Positions 7,399-14,197 are shown, counted from the first letter of the stretch. The stretch: 14,209 nt of DNA from ZC4RG35 sp041747855 (GCA_041747855.1 JBGTEJ010000095.1:1-14209), one strand, 5' to 3'. The notes: generated from the letters alone by a model not told the origin. Numbers and translations are program-made.

Positions 7399-8463
7399 AT
7401 GAAGGTCGGGATCGTCTGCCCCTACGACCTGTCAGCGCCCGGCGGTGTCCAGCAGCTGACCAGCGAGCTCGCCGAGGCGGTTCGGGCCGGTGGTCACGAG
7501 GTCGTCCTGGTCGGGGCGGGACGCTACGCACACCCGCGACCAGGTCACGACGACTCCACCGTCCAGGTGGGAAAGAGCTTCACCATCAGGGCCAACCAGT
7601 CCCTGGTCCCGCTCACTCTGAGTCCCTTCTCGTGGGGGCGAGTGAGACGCGCGCTGCGGAACGCCGACGTGGTGCACATCCACGAGCCTCTGGTCCCTCT
7701 GGTGGGTTGGGTGGCGATGACCCTCCGAGGACCCAAGGTCTACACCTTCCATGCTGATCCACCGCGTTGGGCGAGACGCGTCTACCGGTTCATCCCGGGC
7801 CTCGGAAGTCTCTTCCGTAGCGGTGTAGTTACCGCCGTCAGCCCAACGGCCGCATCGGCGATCCCGGGCTCCTGGGGGAGTGTCGAGATTGTGCCCAACG
7901 CCATCGATGTTGCCGCCTTCGATCTTCCGGTGCGGAGGTTCGAGCGCAGGGTGGTCTTTCTCGGTCGCGACGATCCACGCAAGGGCCTGGACGTCCTCCT
8001 CTCAGCTTGGCCGGCGATCAGATCGAGGGTCCATCAGGCAGAGTTGAAGGTGATGGGAGCGCGACGCGAGCAGACCATCGAAGACGTGGAGTTCCTCGGG
8101 AAGGTCACCGGTGGTGACAAGAACCGCCTCCTTGCGTCGAGCCAGGTCTATGTCGCCCCTAACACAGGTGGGGAGAGCTTTGGCATCGTTATCGCCGAGG
8201 CCATGGCCGCAGGATGTGCCGTGGTTTGCTCCGACCTGATGGCCTTCCGGGACGTCATCGGCGAAGCTGGCGAGCTGGTCCCGGTCGGCGACCCCGATGC
8301 CCTCGCAGCGTCGGTCGCCGGTCTCCTCGAGGACCCGGACCGCGCCCGTCGACTAGGCGACCGCGCCCGTAGAGAGGTGGAGCGATTCGATTGGGGTGTG
8401 ATCACCGGCCGATATCAGATCATGTATCGCCGGGCTATCGGCTCCGGCGCCGACAGCAGGTAG
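7399..8463 (+). CDS. pimA: Phosphatidylinositol alpha-mannosyltransferase (GT4 family)
   Basis: GDP-mannose-dependent glycosyltransferase that adds the first mannose to phosphatidylinositol on the inner face of the membrane, starting PIM synthesis. The 354-residue protein has the GT-B, GT4 layout. The N-terminal Rossmann domain contains the glycine loop SAPGGVQQ (12-19) and H118 (TFHADPP). The C-terminal nucleotide-sugar domain contains R190 and K195 (GRDDPRKG) and the EX7E pair E259/E267 (GGESFGIVIAEAMA). These correspond to active-site residues of mycobacterial PimA, with the R-to-K spacing apparently one residue shorter. The call rests on motifs plus position between the acyltransferase and pdxS. 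Another mannosyltransferase of the same family (PimB-like) is the main alternative. The ATG lies one base after the previous stop and has no own ribosome binding site. TAGAAT at the pimA stop (8461-8466) resembles a -10 for pdxS but has no -35. Confidence 0.88.
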   Translation: MKVGIVCPYDLSAPGGVQQLTSELAEAVRAGGHEVVLVGAGRYAHPRPGHDDSTVQVGKSFTIRANQSLVPLTLSPFSWGRVRRALRNADVVHIHEPLVPLVGWVAMTLRGPKVYTFHADPPRWARRVYRFIPGLGSLFRSGVVTAVSPTAASAIPGSWGSVEIVPNAIDVAAFDLPVRRFERRVVFLGRDDPRKGLDVLLSAWPAIRSRVHQAELKVMGARREQTIEDVEFLGKVTGGDKNRLLASSQVYVAPNTGGESFGIVIAEAMAAGCAVVCSDLMAFRDVIGEAGELVPVGDPDALAASVAGLLEDPDRARRLGDRARREVERFDWGVITGRYQIMYRRAIGSGADSR

Positions 8464-8478
8464 AATCTGCTCATACAC

Positions 8479-8493
8479 AAGGAGTCATTGGTG
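8479..8493 (+). promoter_or_regulatory. Ribosome binding site deciding the pdxS start
   Basis: AAGGAG (8479-8484) lies 6 bases before GTG 8491 but only 3 bases before the TTG at 8488. The spacing favours GTG 8491, which makes the protein 293 residues; the TTG start would give 294. Confidence 0.7.
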
Positions 8494-9372
8494 GAGACAG
8501 GTACCGATAGGGTCAAGCGTGGCCTCGCCGAGATGCTGAAGGGCGGCGTGATCATGGACGTGGTCACCGCAGACGAGGCCAAGATCGCCGAGGAGGCTGG
8601 CGCGGTTGCCGTGATGGCCTTGGAGCGCGTGCCCGCCGACATACGGAGGGACGGGGGCGTGGCCCGCATGTCCGATCCCACCAAAATCGAGGAGATCCAG
8701 GCCGCAGTGACCATTCCGGTGATGGCCAAGTGTCGGATCGGCCATTTCGCCGAAGCCCTCGTCCTTCAGTCGTTGGGTGTGGACTACATCGACGAGTCCG
8801 AGGTCCTCACCCCGGCCGACGAGGAGCACCATGTCGACAAGTGGGCCTTCACCACACCGTTCGTATGCGGGGCCCGGAACCTTGGCGAGGCTCTCCGTCG
8901 CATCGGTGAGGGTGCAGCCATGATCCGCACCAAGGGCGAGGCGGGGACAGGGAACGTCGTCGAAGCGGTCCGTCACATGCGGACCGTAACCAACGAGATC
9001 CGTGCTCTGACCACCATGGGCGATGAGCAACTGATGTCTGCCGCTCGTGACCTTGCTGCACCATACGACCTGGTCAAAGAGGTCGCCTCCACCGGAAAAC
9101 TCCCGGTGGTCAACTTCGCCGCCGGTGGTATCGCCACCCCGGCCGACGCAGCCTTGATGATGGGTCTCGGTGTCGAGGGTGTCTTCGTCGGCTCCGGCAT
9201 CTTCAAGAGCTCCGACCCGGAGGGCTTCGCCCGTGCCATTGTCGAGGCCACCACCTTCTGGAATGATCCCGACGTGGTCGCCAAGGTGTCTCGCGGTTTG
9301 GGCACCGCCATGCCAGGCATCGAGATCGGGTCGCTGAGCGAGTCGGAGAAGCTGGCCGGGCGAGGCTGGTGA
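8491..9372 (+). CDS. pdxS: Pyridoxal 5'-phosphate synthase subunit PdxS
   Basis: Synthase subunit of the deoxyxylulose-independent vitamin B6 pathway. It combines ribose 5-phosphate, glyceraldehyde 3-phosphate and ammonia from PdxT into pyridoxal 5'-phosphate. The TIM-barrel protein in this family forms a dodecamer. The essential lysines are present: K80 in MAKCRIGH and K148 in IRTKGEAGTG (K81 and K149 in the B. subtilis enzyme), as is the active-site aspartate D23 (IMDVV). The C-terminal phosphate-binding loops NFAAGGIATPADA and VGSGIFKSSDP are intact. The GTG start is chosen by Shine-Dalgarno spacing. The gene lies 27 bases after pimA and one base before pdxT, as in Mycobacterium except that no Nudix or thioesterase gene interrupts the order. 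Confidence 0.98.
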   Translation: METGTDRVKRGLAEMLKGGVIMDVVTADEAKIAEEAGAVAVMALERVPADIRRDGGVARMSDPTKIEEIQAAVTIPVMAKCRIGHFAEALVLQSLGVDYIDESEVLTPADEEHHVDKWAFTTPFVCGARNLGEALRRIGEGAAMIRTKGEAGTGNVVEAVRHMRTVTNEIRALTTMGDEQLMSAARDLAAPYDLVKEVASTGKLPVVNFAAGGIATPADAALMMGLGVEGVFVGSGIFKSSDPEGFARAIVEATTFWNDPDVVAKVSRGLGTAMPGIEIGSLSESEKLAGRGW

Positions 9373-9373
9373 G

Positions 9374-9937
9374 ATGACCCGCGTCGGCGTCCTGGCCCTT
9401 CAGGGCGACGTCAGGGAGCATATGCGGATACTCGAGTCTCTCGAAGTCGAACCTGTCGAGGTCAAGACACCGGAACAGCTCGGCTCCGTCGACGCATTGG
9501 TGATGCCCGGTGGGGAGTCGACCACCATCGGGAAGATGGCGGTCCGGTTCGGTTTGATCGAGCCGCTGAAGCAGGCCATCGCCGGTGGTCTTCCCACCTA
9601 CGGCACCTGTGCCGGGATGATCCTCCTCGCCGGCGCCGTGACCGAGGGCGATCAGCCCCTGATCGGAGCCCTCGACGTGCTGGTCAAGCGGAACGCCTTC
9701 GGCCGACAGAACGACTCCTTCGAGGCCACCATCGAGATCGACGGTCTCAACGACCCCTTCCACGCCGTGTTCATCAGGGCACCCTGGATTGAGAAGGTCG
9801 GAGCCGAAGTCGAGGTTCTGGCAGCTGTCGATGACCACCCGGTGATGGTCCGGCAAGGCAAGATCATGGCGACCTCTTTCCACCCTGAACTGACGGGCGA
9901 TGGCAGGATCCATCAGATGCTCGTAGAGATGATCTGA
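9374..9937 (+). CDS. pdxT: Pyridoxal 5'-phosphate synthase glutaminase subunit PdxT
   Basis: Class I glutamine amidotransferase that releases ammonia from glutamine and channels it to PdxS; the two form a cytoplasmic complex. The 187-residue length is normal for the family. The catalytic triad is visible as C79 (YGTCAGM), H170 and E172 (SFHPEL). The N-terminal GVLALQGDVREH and PGGEST (45-50) complete the family signature, with the glycine loop positioned for the oxyanion hole. The ATG at 9374 follows the pdxS stop after one base, so the subunits are probably made in matched amounts from one message. The stop lies 7 bases before yebC. Confidence 0.98.
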   Translation: MTRVGVLALQGDVREHMRILESLEVEPVEVKTPEQLGSVDALVMPGGESTTIGKMAVRFGLIEPLKQAIAGGLPTYGTCAGMILLAGAVTEGDQPLIGALDVLVKRNAFGRQNDSFEATIEIDGLNDPFHAVFIRAPWIEKVGAEVEVLAAVDDHPVMVRQGKIMATSFHPELTGDGRIHQMLVEMI

Positions 9938-9944
9938 AGTTCTC

Positions 9945-10694
9945 ATGGCCGGTCACTCCAAATGGGCGAACATCAAGCATCGCAAGGGTCGTCAGGACGC
10001 GGCCCGTGGAAAGCTGTTCGGGAAGCTCGCCAAGGCGATCGAGATCGCGGCACGCGAAGGTGGGGGTAACCCGGAGTTCAACCCGACACTGGCTACCGCC
10101 ATCTTCAAGGCCAAGGCCGCATCGATGCCCAACGACAACATCGAGCGTGCAGTCAAACGGGGCACCGGTGAGGTGGAAGGTGCCGTCTACGAGGAGATCT
10201 GGTACGAGGGCTACGGGCCTGGAGGTGTGGCGCTCTATGTCCAGATCCTCACCGACAACCGCAATCGTGCGGCGTCCGATGTCAGGTCCACATTCACGCG
10301 GCGCAATGGGAATCTTGGTGAGCCTGGCTCCGTCGGGTATCTGTTCAGTCAGAAAGGCCTGATCCTGGCGTCTGGTAGCGAAGATGAGATTCTCCTCGCC
10401 GCCCTCGAGGCGGGAGCCGAGGACGTCTTGGACAACGAGGACGGGACCTTCGAGGTGGTCACGACTCCCTCCGACCTGTCATCGGTCCGGGATGCCCTGG
10501 ATGCCGCCGGTGTGGCGATCGAGTCCGCCGACATCACCCAACGACCCTCGACCTGGGTGCCGGTGGGGGAGAGCGACGCCCGCAAGCTGCTCAACCTGAT
10601 CGATGCTCTCGACGACCTCGACGATGTTCAGGCCGTGTTCTCCAATTACGACATCGACGACGATGTGATGGAGAAGGTCCTCTCCGAGGCTTGA
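9945..10694 (+). CDS. yebC: YebC/TACO1 family protein
   Basis: Conserved 249-residue cytoplasmic protein of the YebC/TACO1 family. Some members act as DNA-binding regulators. Others, including mitochondrial TACO1, assist translation of difficult stretches such as polyproline, so the exact role here is open. Family hallmarks are AGHSKWANIKHRK (2-14), MPNDNIERAVKRGTG (61-75), YEGYGPGGVA (87-96) and TDNRNRAASDVR (103-114). The C-terminus is strongly acidic. It is the last gene of the six-gene unit, seven bases after pdxT, and lacks a convincing ribosome binding site. In Mycobacterium and many other bacteria yebC sits just before ruvCAB. Here a DUF222-HNH gene with its own promoter lies between them. 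Confidence 0.96.
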   Translation: MAGHSKWANIKHRKGRQDAARGKLFGKLAKAIEIAAREGGGNPEFNPTLATAIFKAKAASMPNDNIERAVKRGTGEVEGAVYEEIWYEGYGPGGVALYVQILTDNRNRAASDVRSTFTRRNGNLGEPGSVGYLFSQKGLILASGSEDEILLAALEAGAEDVLDNEDGTFEVVTTPSDLSSVRDALDAAGVAIESADITQRPSTWVPVGESDARKLLNLIDALDDLDDVQAVFSNYDIDDDVMEKVLSEA

Positions 10695-10765
10695 GGCTGA
10701 GCTTGGGTGGGACGTTTTCGAACCACAGACTTATGCGGCACGCAGCCACCGGTGACTATACGAAG

Positions 10766-10775
10766 AATGATCATT
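10766..10775. other. Perfect 10-base palindrome upstream of HNH gene
   Basis: AATGATCATT (10766-10775) is a perfect palindrome in the AT-richer part of the 135-base gap after yebC, about 20 bases before the -35 of the HNH promoter. A CACCGGTG palindrome lies at 10747-10754. Either could be a protein-binding site or chance; nothing in the sequence assigns them. Confidence 0.25.
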
Positions 10776-10794
10776 AGATAGTGGTGTAAGAGGG

Positions 10795-10823
10795 TTGTTT
10801 TTGTCCCAGTAGGAACGTATGTT
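10795..10823 (+). promoter_or_regulatory. Promoter of the DUF222-HNH gene (TTGTTT-17-TATGTT)
   Basis: TTGTTT (10795-10800) and TATGTT (10818-10823) are separated by exactly 17 bases and match the -35 and -10 consensus at four positions each. The start codon A at 10830 lies seven bases after the -10, so the expected transcript begins at or very near the ATG. No Shine-Dalgarno sequence stands at a usable distance, which supports a leaderless message. The -10 is buried in the LexA-type operator at 10813-10824. Confidence 0.65.
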
Positions 10824-10824
10824 C
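10813..10824. promoter_or_regulatory. LexA/SOS box of the DUF222-HNH gene
   Basis: GAAC-GTAT-GTTC, followed by G, fits the Gram-positive and actinobacterial SOS operator core CGAAC-N4-GTTCG, except that the first flanking base is G rather than C. It covers the -10 hexamer (10818-10823), so bound LexA would block RNA polymerase. The box differs at only one of 13 positions from the one at ruvC (12126-12138). LexA itself is not encoded in this window, so regulation is inferred from the motif. Confidence 0.8.
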
Positions 10825-10829
10825 GGGCT

Positions 10830-11963
10830 ATGAGTTGGTCTCAGGCTTTACCCGATGAGATCGACCGGGGATTCGATCGCTTTGCCGGGCTCCGTTCCGC
10901 CAGCGAGGCTGTGCTGTGTGAACTGATCCAGGCAGCCGACATCTCCCAGCACTGGATGGGTGACGGTGCAAGGTCACTCGACGACTGGGTGTCGGTAAAG
11001 CTTCGGACGCGAACCGAGACCGCCCGTCATCTGGTGAGGATCGCCCGACGCCTACTCGACCTTCCTCTGGTGTCAGAGCGGTTTGCAGCGGGCGACCTCT
11101 CGCTCGACCAGGTCGATGCCATCAGCCGGGTGGCCCATCCCGACACCGAGGAGTCACTCATCGAGGAGGCGCTGGGACTTTCCAATCATGCACTCGACAG
11201 ACTGGCCCGCCGGGCCAACCCGCCACAGCTGCTGGATGAGCACCGCTCCCACCAACGGCGGTCGCTGTTCATGCAGTGGAATCTCGACCAGTCCGAGCTC
11301 AAGTTCAACGGCAACCTCCCGGCGACCCAGGGTGAGATCGTCCAGGATGCACTCGAGTCCAGGGCGGACCGGTACGGCCCCAACCCTGCGACGGGCATGT
11401 TCGATGCGTTCTCGACTCGGCTCGCCGATGCCTTGGTGGAGATGGCGGCCACCACGTCCGGTAGCTCGCCCCGACCGCCCCAGGTCTCGGTGCATGTCGA
11501 CCTCGATGCTCTCGTTTCCGAGGGCGACGGAGTGGCCGAACTGTTCAGCGGAGCGTTGGTCCCCAATGAAACCGCACGTCGGCTCTGCTGCGACGCAGTG
11601 GTGGAAGGCGTGGTCCGCAAGGACGGTGTCGTGATGGGTGTAGGTCGCAACAGCAGGACAATCCCTGGTTGGCTACGACGACTGGTCTACCACCGTGACG
11701 GCAACCAGTGTCGGTTCCCCGGGTGTCATCACACCCGTTGGCTGGAGGTCCATCATCGGCAGCATTGGGCACATGGCGGCCGAACCGACCTCGACAACTT
11801 GATCCTGATCTGCGGATACCACCATCGATTCGTCCATGAGCATGGATGGCACATAACCGGGCCGCCCGACACGCCGACATTCCGCAAACCCGACTGGCGG
11901 CCCTATCCCAATAGATGGGAAGCACTGGACCCCCGGCTGAAAGAGTTGGTCCGACAAACCTAG
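10830..11963 (+). CDS. DUF222 / HNH endonuclease domain protein (13E12 repeat family)
   Basis: 377-residue protein with the two-part architecture of the actinobacterial 13E12 family: a mostly helical DUF222 region (about 15-260) and a C-terminal HNH nuclease domain (about 280-340). The HNH elements are intact. There is a zinc-type C294/C299 pair (CRFPGC), the catalytic HH at 308-309 (EVHHRQHW), N323 in TDLDNL, and C328 with H331/H332 and H336 (CGYHHRFVHEHG). It is therefore predicted to be an active metal-dependent DNA nuclease. The biological role of the family is not established. It often occurs in multiple copies, and in M. tuberculosis it is linked to the REP13E12 elements that serve as a prophage attachment site. 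No terminal repeats or target duplications are evident here. It has its own SOS-box promoter, lies between yebC and ruvC, and ends in a strong hairpin. Its base composition looks like that of its neighbours. Confidence 0.93.
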   Translation: MSWSQALPDEIDRGFDRFAGLRSASEAVLCELIQAADISQHWMGDGARSLDDWVSVKLRTRTETARHLVRIARRLLDLPLVSERFAAGDLSLDQVDAISRVAHPDTEESLIEEALGLSNHALDRLARRANPPQLLDEHRSHQRRSLFMQWNLDQSELKFNGNLPATQGEIVQDALESRADRYGPNPATGMFDAFSTRLADALVEMAATTSGSSPRPPQVSVHVDLDALVSEGDGVAELFSGALVPNETARRLCCDAVVEGVVRKDGVVMGVGRNSRTIPGWLRRLVYHRDGNQCRFPGCHHTRWLEVHHRQHWAHGGRTDLDNLILICGYHHRFVHEHGWHITGPPDTPTFRKPDWRPYPNRWEALDPRLKELVRQT

Positions 11964-11988
11964 GGGCGGCCCTACGAGGGTCGGCCCC
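11963..11988 (+). terminator. Hairpin terminator after the DUF222-HNH gene
   Basis: Starting on the last base of the TAG stop, GGGGC...GCCCC arms enclose an inner CCCT-ACG-AGGG hairpin. The fold has an outer stem of 5 bp (11963-11967 with 11984-11988), one G-G mismatch, one further pair, a bulged T, and an inner stem of 4 bp (11970-11973 with 11977-11980). It is very GC-rich and has no T-tract. Its position directly at the stop codon supports a role in ending the HNH transcript before the ruvC promoter. Confidence 0.55.
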
Positions 11989-12042
11989 GGCAGCCAGCGT
12001 TCACCACCACAACTCCACTCCCTCCCACAGTTCAGGTAAACA

Positions 12043-12056
12043 GGCGTCACGACGCC
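12043..12056. other. Inverted repeat in the gap upstream of ruvC
   Basis: GGCGTC-AC-GACGCC is a perfect dyad in the 168-base non-coding gap between the HNH gene and ruvC, about 75 bases before the ruvC ATG. A GGCATGCC palindrome follows at 12062-12069. Apart from these, the hairpin at the HNH stop and the SOS box, I see nothing in this gap. The significance is unknown. Confidence 0.25.
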
Positions 12057-12125
12057 ATTCAGGCATGCCCGGGGAAGGTCGACATCGAAAGGCTGGTCGT
12101 GGTCGATTCCGATCACTACGCTCTA

Positions 12126-12137
12126 GAACATATGTTC
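12126..12137. promoter_or_regulatory. LexA/SOS box overlapping the ruvC start codon
   Basis: GAACATATGTTC is a perfect 12-base palindrome with the GAAC-N4-GTTC core of LexA operators. It contains the ruvC ATG (12132-12134) and most of the second codon, so the operator is also coding sequence. TACGCT (12117-12122) is a possible -10 element just upstream, consistent with a leaderless or very short-leader transcript, but no clear -35 is visible. Regulation of ruvC by LexA is known in M. tuberculosis. Confidence 0.85.
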
Positions 12138-12617
12138 GTCCTCGGTATCGATCCGGGTCTGTCCACGACCGGTTATGGCCTGGTCGAGGGGATTCATCCC
12201 CCGAAAGCGATCGTGGCCGGTGTCATCCGAACCGATCCCGAGCTGAAGACCCCTGTCCGTCTGGCCGAGCTCTACGACGGCCTGACCAGGGTGATCGAAG
12301 ACTCCAAGCCCGATGTCGTGGCCGTGGAAATGGTGTTCACCAATCGCAATCTCCAGACCGCCATTTCGGTGGGACGGGCATCCGGTGTGGTCCTGTTGGT
12401 TGCGGCGAGGGCCGGGCTTCCGGTGTTCGAGTATGTGCCCACCGCGGTGAAATCGGCGGTGACCGGCGACGGATCGGCTAACAAGGTGCAAGTGCAGACC
12501 ATGGTCGCCCGTCTCCTCAGCCTCGCCCAACCGCCCAAGCCCGCTGACGCCGCCGACGCACTGGCCATCGCGTTGTGTCATCTGCGTGTCGCCCCCCTAG
12601 AGGCGCAAAGGTCATGA
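12132..12617 (+). CDS. ruvC: Holliday junction resolvase RuvC
   Basis: Dimeric endonuclease that cuts Holliday junctions symmetrically, working with the RuvAB branch-migration motor in recombination repair. The four acidic metal-binding residues are present: D7 (LGIDPGLSTTGYG), E66 (VAVEMVF), D139 and D142 (PADAADALA), matching E. coli D7, E66, D138 and D141. The family-typical segment TNRNLQTAISVGRASGV (70-86) is intact. A longer frame opens at GTG 12099, but ATG 12132 is chosen because it gives the standard M-x-VLGIDPG N-terminus and 161 residues. Codon 2 encodes Phe instead of the usual basic or small residue, apparently because it lies inside the SOS operator. No Shine-Dalgarno sequence is seen. 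The stop overlaps the ruvA start (ATGA). Confidence 0.97.
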   Translation: MFVLGIDPGLSTTGYGLVEGIHPPKAIVAGVIRTDPELKTPVRLAELYDGLTRVIEDSKPDVVAVEMVFTNRNLQTAISVGRASGVVLLVAARAGLPVFEYVPTAVKSAVTGDGSANKVQVQTMVARLLSLAQPPKPADAADALAIALCHLRVAPLEAQRS

Positions 12618-13180
12618 TCGGGAGGATCAGAGGCGTCTTGGTGTCGACCCGTGAGACAACAGTGTGTGTCGATGTCGGTGGTGTCGGCTACGAGATCCAC
12701 ATGACACCCCGCGACCTTGCCTCCCTTCCCGGGGTCGGCGAGGAGATCGTGGTCCACACCCACACCAACGTGCGTGAGGACGACATCAGTCTCTACGGGT
12801 TTGCCTCGGACACCGATCGCGAACTGTTCCGGGTCCTGATCACTGCCAGTGGCGTGGGACCGAAGGTGGCGATGGCGATGCTGGGCTCCATGGCCTCAGG
12901 CGATCTGGTCCGGGCCATCGTGTCGGAAGATGCCGACGCCCTCACCGTCGCACCAGGTGTCGGGAAGCGTGGAGCGCAGAAGATCGTCCTCGAACTGGCC
13001 CCAAAACTCACAGGGCGTCAGGTCGATCTGACCACCGGCAGTCTCGGGTCGGTGCGGCAGGCCCTCGAAGGGCTGGGATACTCACCCGCCGAGATCAACG
13101 AAGTGATGGGCGATGTTGACCCTGAAGTGCCGCTGGCTGACCAGATCAAGTCAGCCCTCCAGAGTCTGGGGAGGCGATAG
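12614..13180 (+). CDS. ruvA: Holliday junction branch migration protein RuvA
   Basis: Tetrameric Holliday-junction-binding protein that holds the four-way junction and loads the RuvB motor. The 188-residue protein has the three expected domains. An N-terminal OB fold (about 1-63) begins MIGRIRG and includes the YEIHM strand. A tandem helix-hairpin-helix region includes ITASGVGPKVAMAML (76-90) and VAPGVGKRGAQKIVLEL (112-128). The C-terminal three-helix domain (about 143-188) contacts RuvB (RQALEGLGYSPAEI). The frame opens earlier at 12575, but ATG 12614 gives the invariant MIGRIRG start and overlaps the ruvC stop by four bases. AAAGG lies very close before it, and coupling to ruvC is likely. 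It shares the SOS-controlled transcript of ruvC. Confidence 0.97.
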   Translation: MIGRIRGVLVSTRETTVCVDVGGVGYEIHMTPRDLASLPGVGEEIVVHTHTNVREDDISLYGFASDTDRELFRVLITASGVGPKVAMAMLGSMASGDLVRAIVSEDADALTVAPGVGKRGAQKIVLELAPKLTGRQVDLTTGSLGSVRQALEGLGYSPAEINEVMGDVDPEVPLADQIKSALQSLGRR

Positions 13181-13183
13181 CCG

Positions 13184-14197
13184 ATGAGAGAAGACAGCCT
13201 CCTCAGTCCGACCGTCGTTGACGAGGCCGAGCTGACACTCCGGCCGAGGACACTCGACGAGTTCATCGGCCAGCCCAAGGTCAAGAACCGGCTCCGGATC
13301 TCGCTGGAGGCGTCGGTGAAGGAGGGCCGTCCCCTCGACCACGTCCTCCTTTCCGGGCCACCAGGCCTGGGCAAGACCACATTGGCCGGGATCATCGCCG
13401 CCGAGAAGGACGTCGCCTTCCGGGTCACATCGGGCCCCGCCCTCGAGCGGCCCGGTGACCTCGCCGCCATCCTCTCCAACCTCCAACCACACGACGTTTT
13501 CTTCATCGACGAGATCCACCGGCTTCCACGTGCCGTCGAAGAGGTGCTCTATCCGGCAATGGAGGACTTCCAACTCGATGTCGTGCTCGGGAAAGGCCCC
13601 ACTGCACAATCCATCCGGATCGACCTTCCCCGGTTCACGCTGATCGGCGCCACCACCCGCAAAGGCAAGGTGACCGCACCGCTCCGTGACCGTTTCGGGA
13701 TCGAAGAGAAGCTCGACTACTACGAGCCCGAAGACCTGGCCAAAATCATCAAACGGTCGGCGATGATCATCGATGTCGACATCGATGATGAGGCAGCCGA
13801 ACTGATCTCAACCCGGAGTCGTCAGACACCCCGGATCGCCAACCGGCTGCTGGCAAGGGTCAGGGACTATGCAGTTGCTCGTGCCTCTGGCGTCATCGAC
13901 CTCGAGGTGGCCCGGGAAGCTCTCACTGTCTTCGAAGTCGACGGTCTCGGTCTCGACAAGGTCGACCGGGAGATACTGGAGGCCATCGTCGACAAATTCA
14001 GTGGGGGGCCGGTGGGATTGTCGACGCTGGCGATCGCAGTTGGGGAGGAGCCGGAGACCGTCGAGGACGCCTACGAGCCGTTCCTCCTCCAGTCCGGTCT
14101 GATCAAACGGACGGCCCGGGGCAGGATGGCAACGGCGCGTGCCTACGAGCATCTCGGCAGGGAGTGGTCGGAGAGCGAGCACCCCCGGCTTCTCTGA
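13184..14197 (+). CDS. ruvB: Holliday junction branch migration ATPase RuvB
   Basis: AAA+ hexameric motor that drives branch migration of Holliday junctions together with RuvA. The 337-residue protein is full length. Motifs: Walker A GPPGLGKTT (58-66), Walker B FFIDEIH (D109, E110), sensor 1 GATTR (155-159), arginine finger R170 in APLRDRFG, sensor 2 TPRIANRLL, and the winged-helix C-terminal domain ending in QSGLIKRTARGRMATARAYEHLG. After sensor 1 the sequence reads KGKVTAPL where E. coli has AGSLTSPL, a minor variation. The ATG lies three bases after the ruvA stop, with GGGGAGG (13168-13174) nine bases upstream. It completes the ruvCAB operon and is followed by only 12 bases of visible sequence. 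Confidence 0.98.
   Translation: MREDSLLSPTVVDEAELTLRPRTLDEFIGQPKVKNRLRISLEASVKEGRPLDHVLLSGPPGLGKTTLAGIIAAEKDVAFRVTSGPALERPGDLAAILSNLQPHDVFFIDEIHRLPRAVEEVLYPAMEDFQLDVVLGKGPTAQSIRIDLPRFTLIGATTRKGKVTAPLRDRFGIEEKLDYYEPEDLAKIIKRSAMIIDVDIDDEAAELISTRSRQTPRIANRLLARVRDYAVARASGVIDLEVAREALTVFEVDGLGLDKVDREILEAIVDKFSGGPVGLSTLAIAVGEEPETVEDAYEPFLLQSGLIKRTARGRMATARAYEHLGREWSESEHPRLL

Noticed and set aside
8461..8466. TAGAAT as a -10 promoter element for pdxS at the pimA stop codon.
   Set aside because: No -35 stands 16-19 bases upstream, and the pdxS gene is close enough to be read from the upstream promoter. It remains only a weak possibility.
12099..12131. Upstream GTG start for ruvC adding 11 residues.
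   Set aside because: The RuvC family begins a few residues before IDPG with the catalytic Asp near residue 7, and the extension shows no ribosome binding site.
11915..12481. A 188-codon plus-strand frame across the HNH-ruvC gap.
   Set aside because: It overlaps the HNH end and most of ruvC in another frame, and the translation is Arg/Ser/Gly-rich with no domain.
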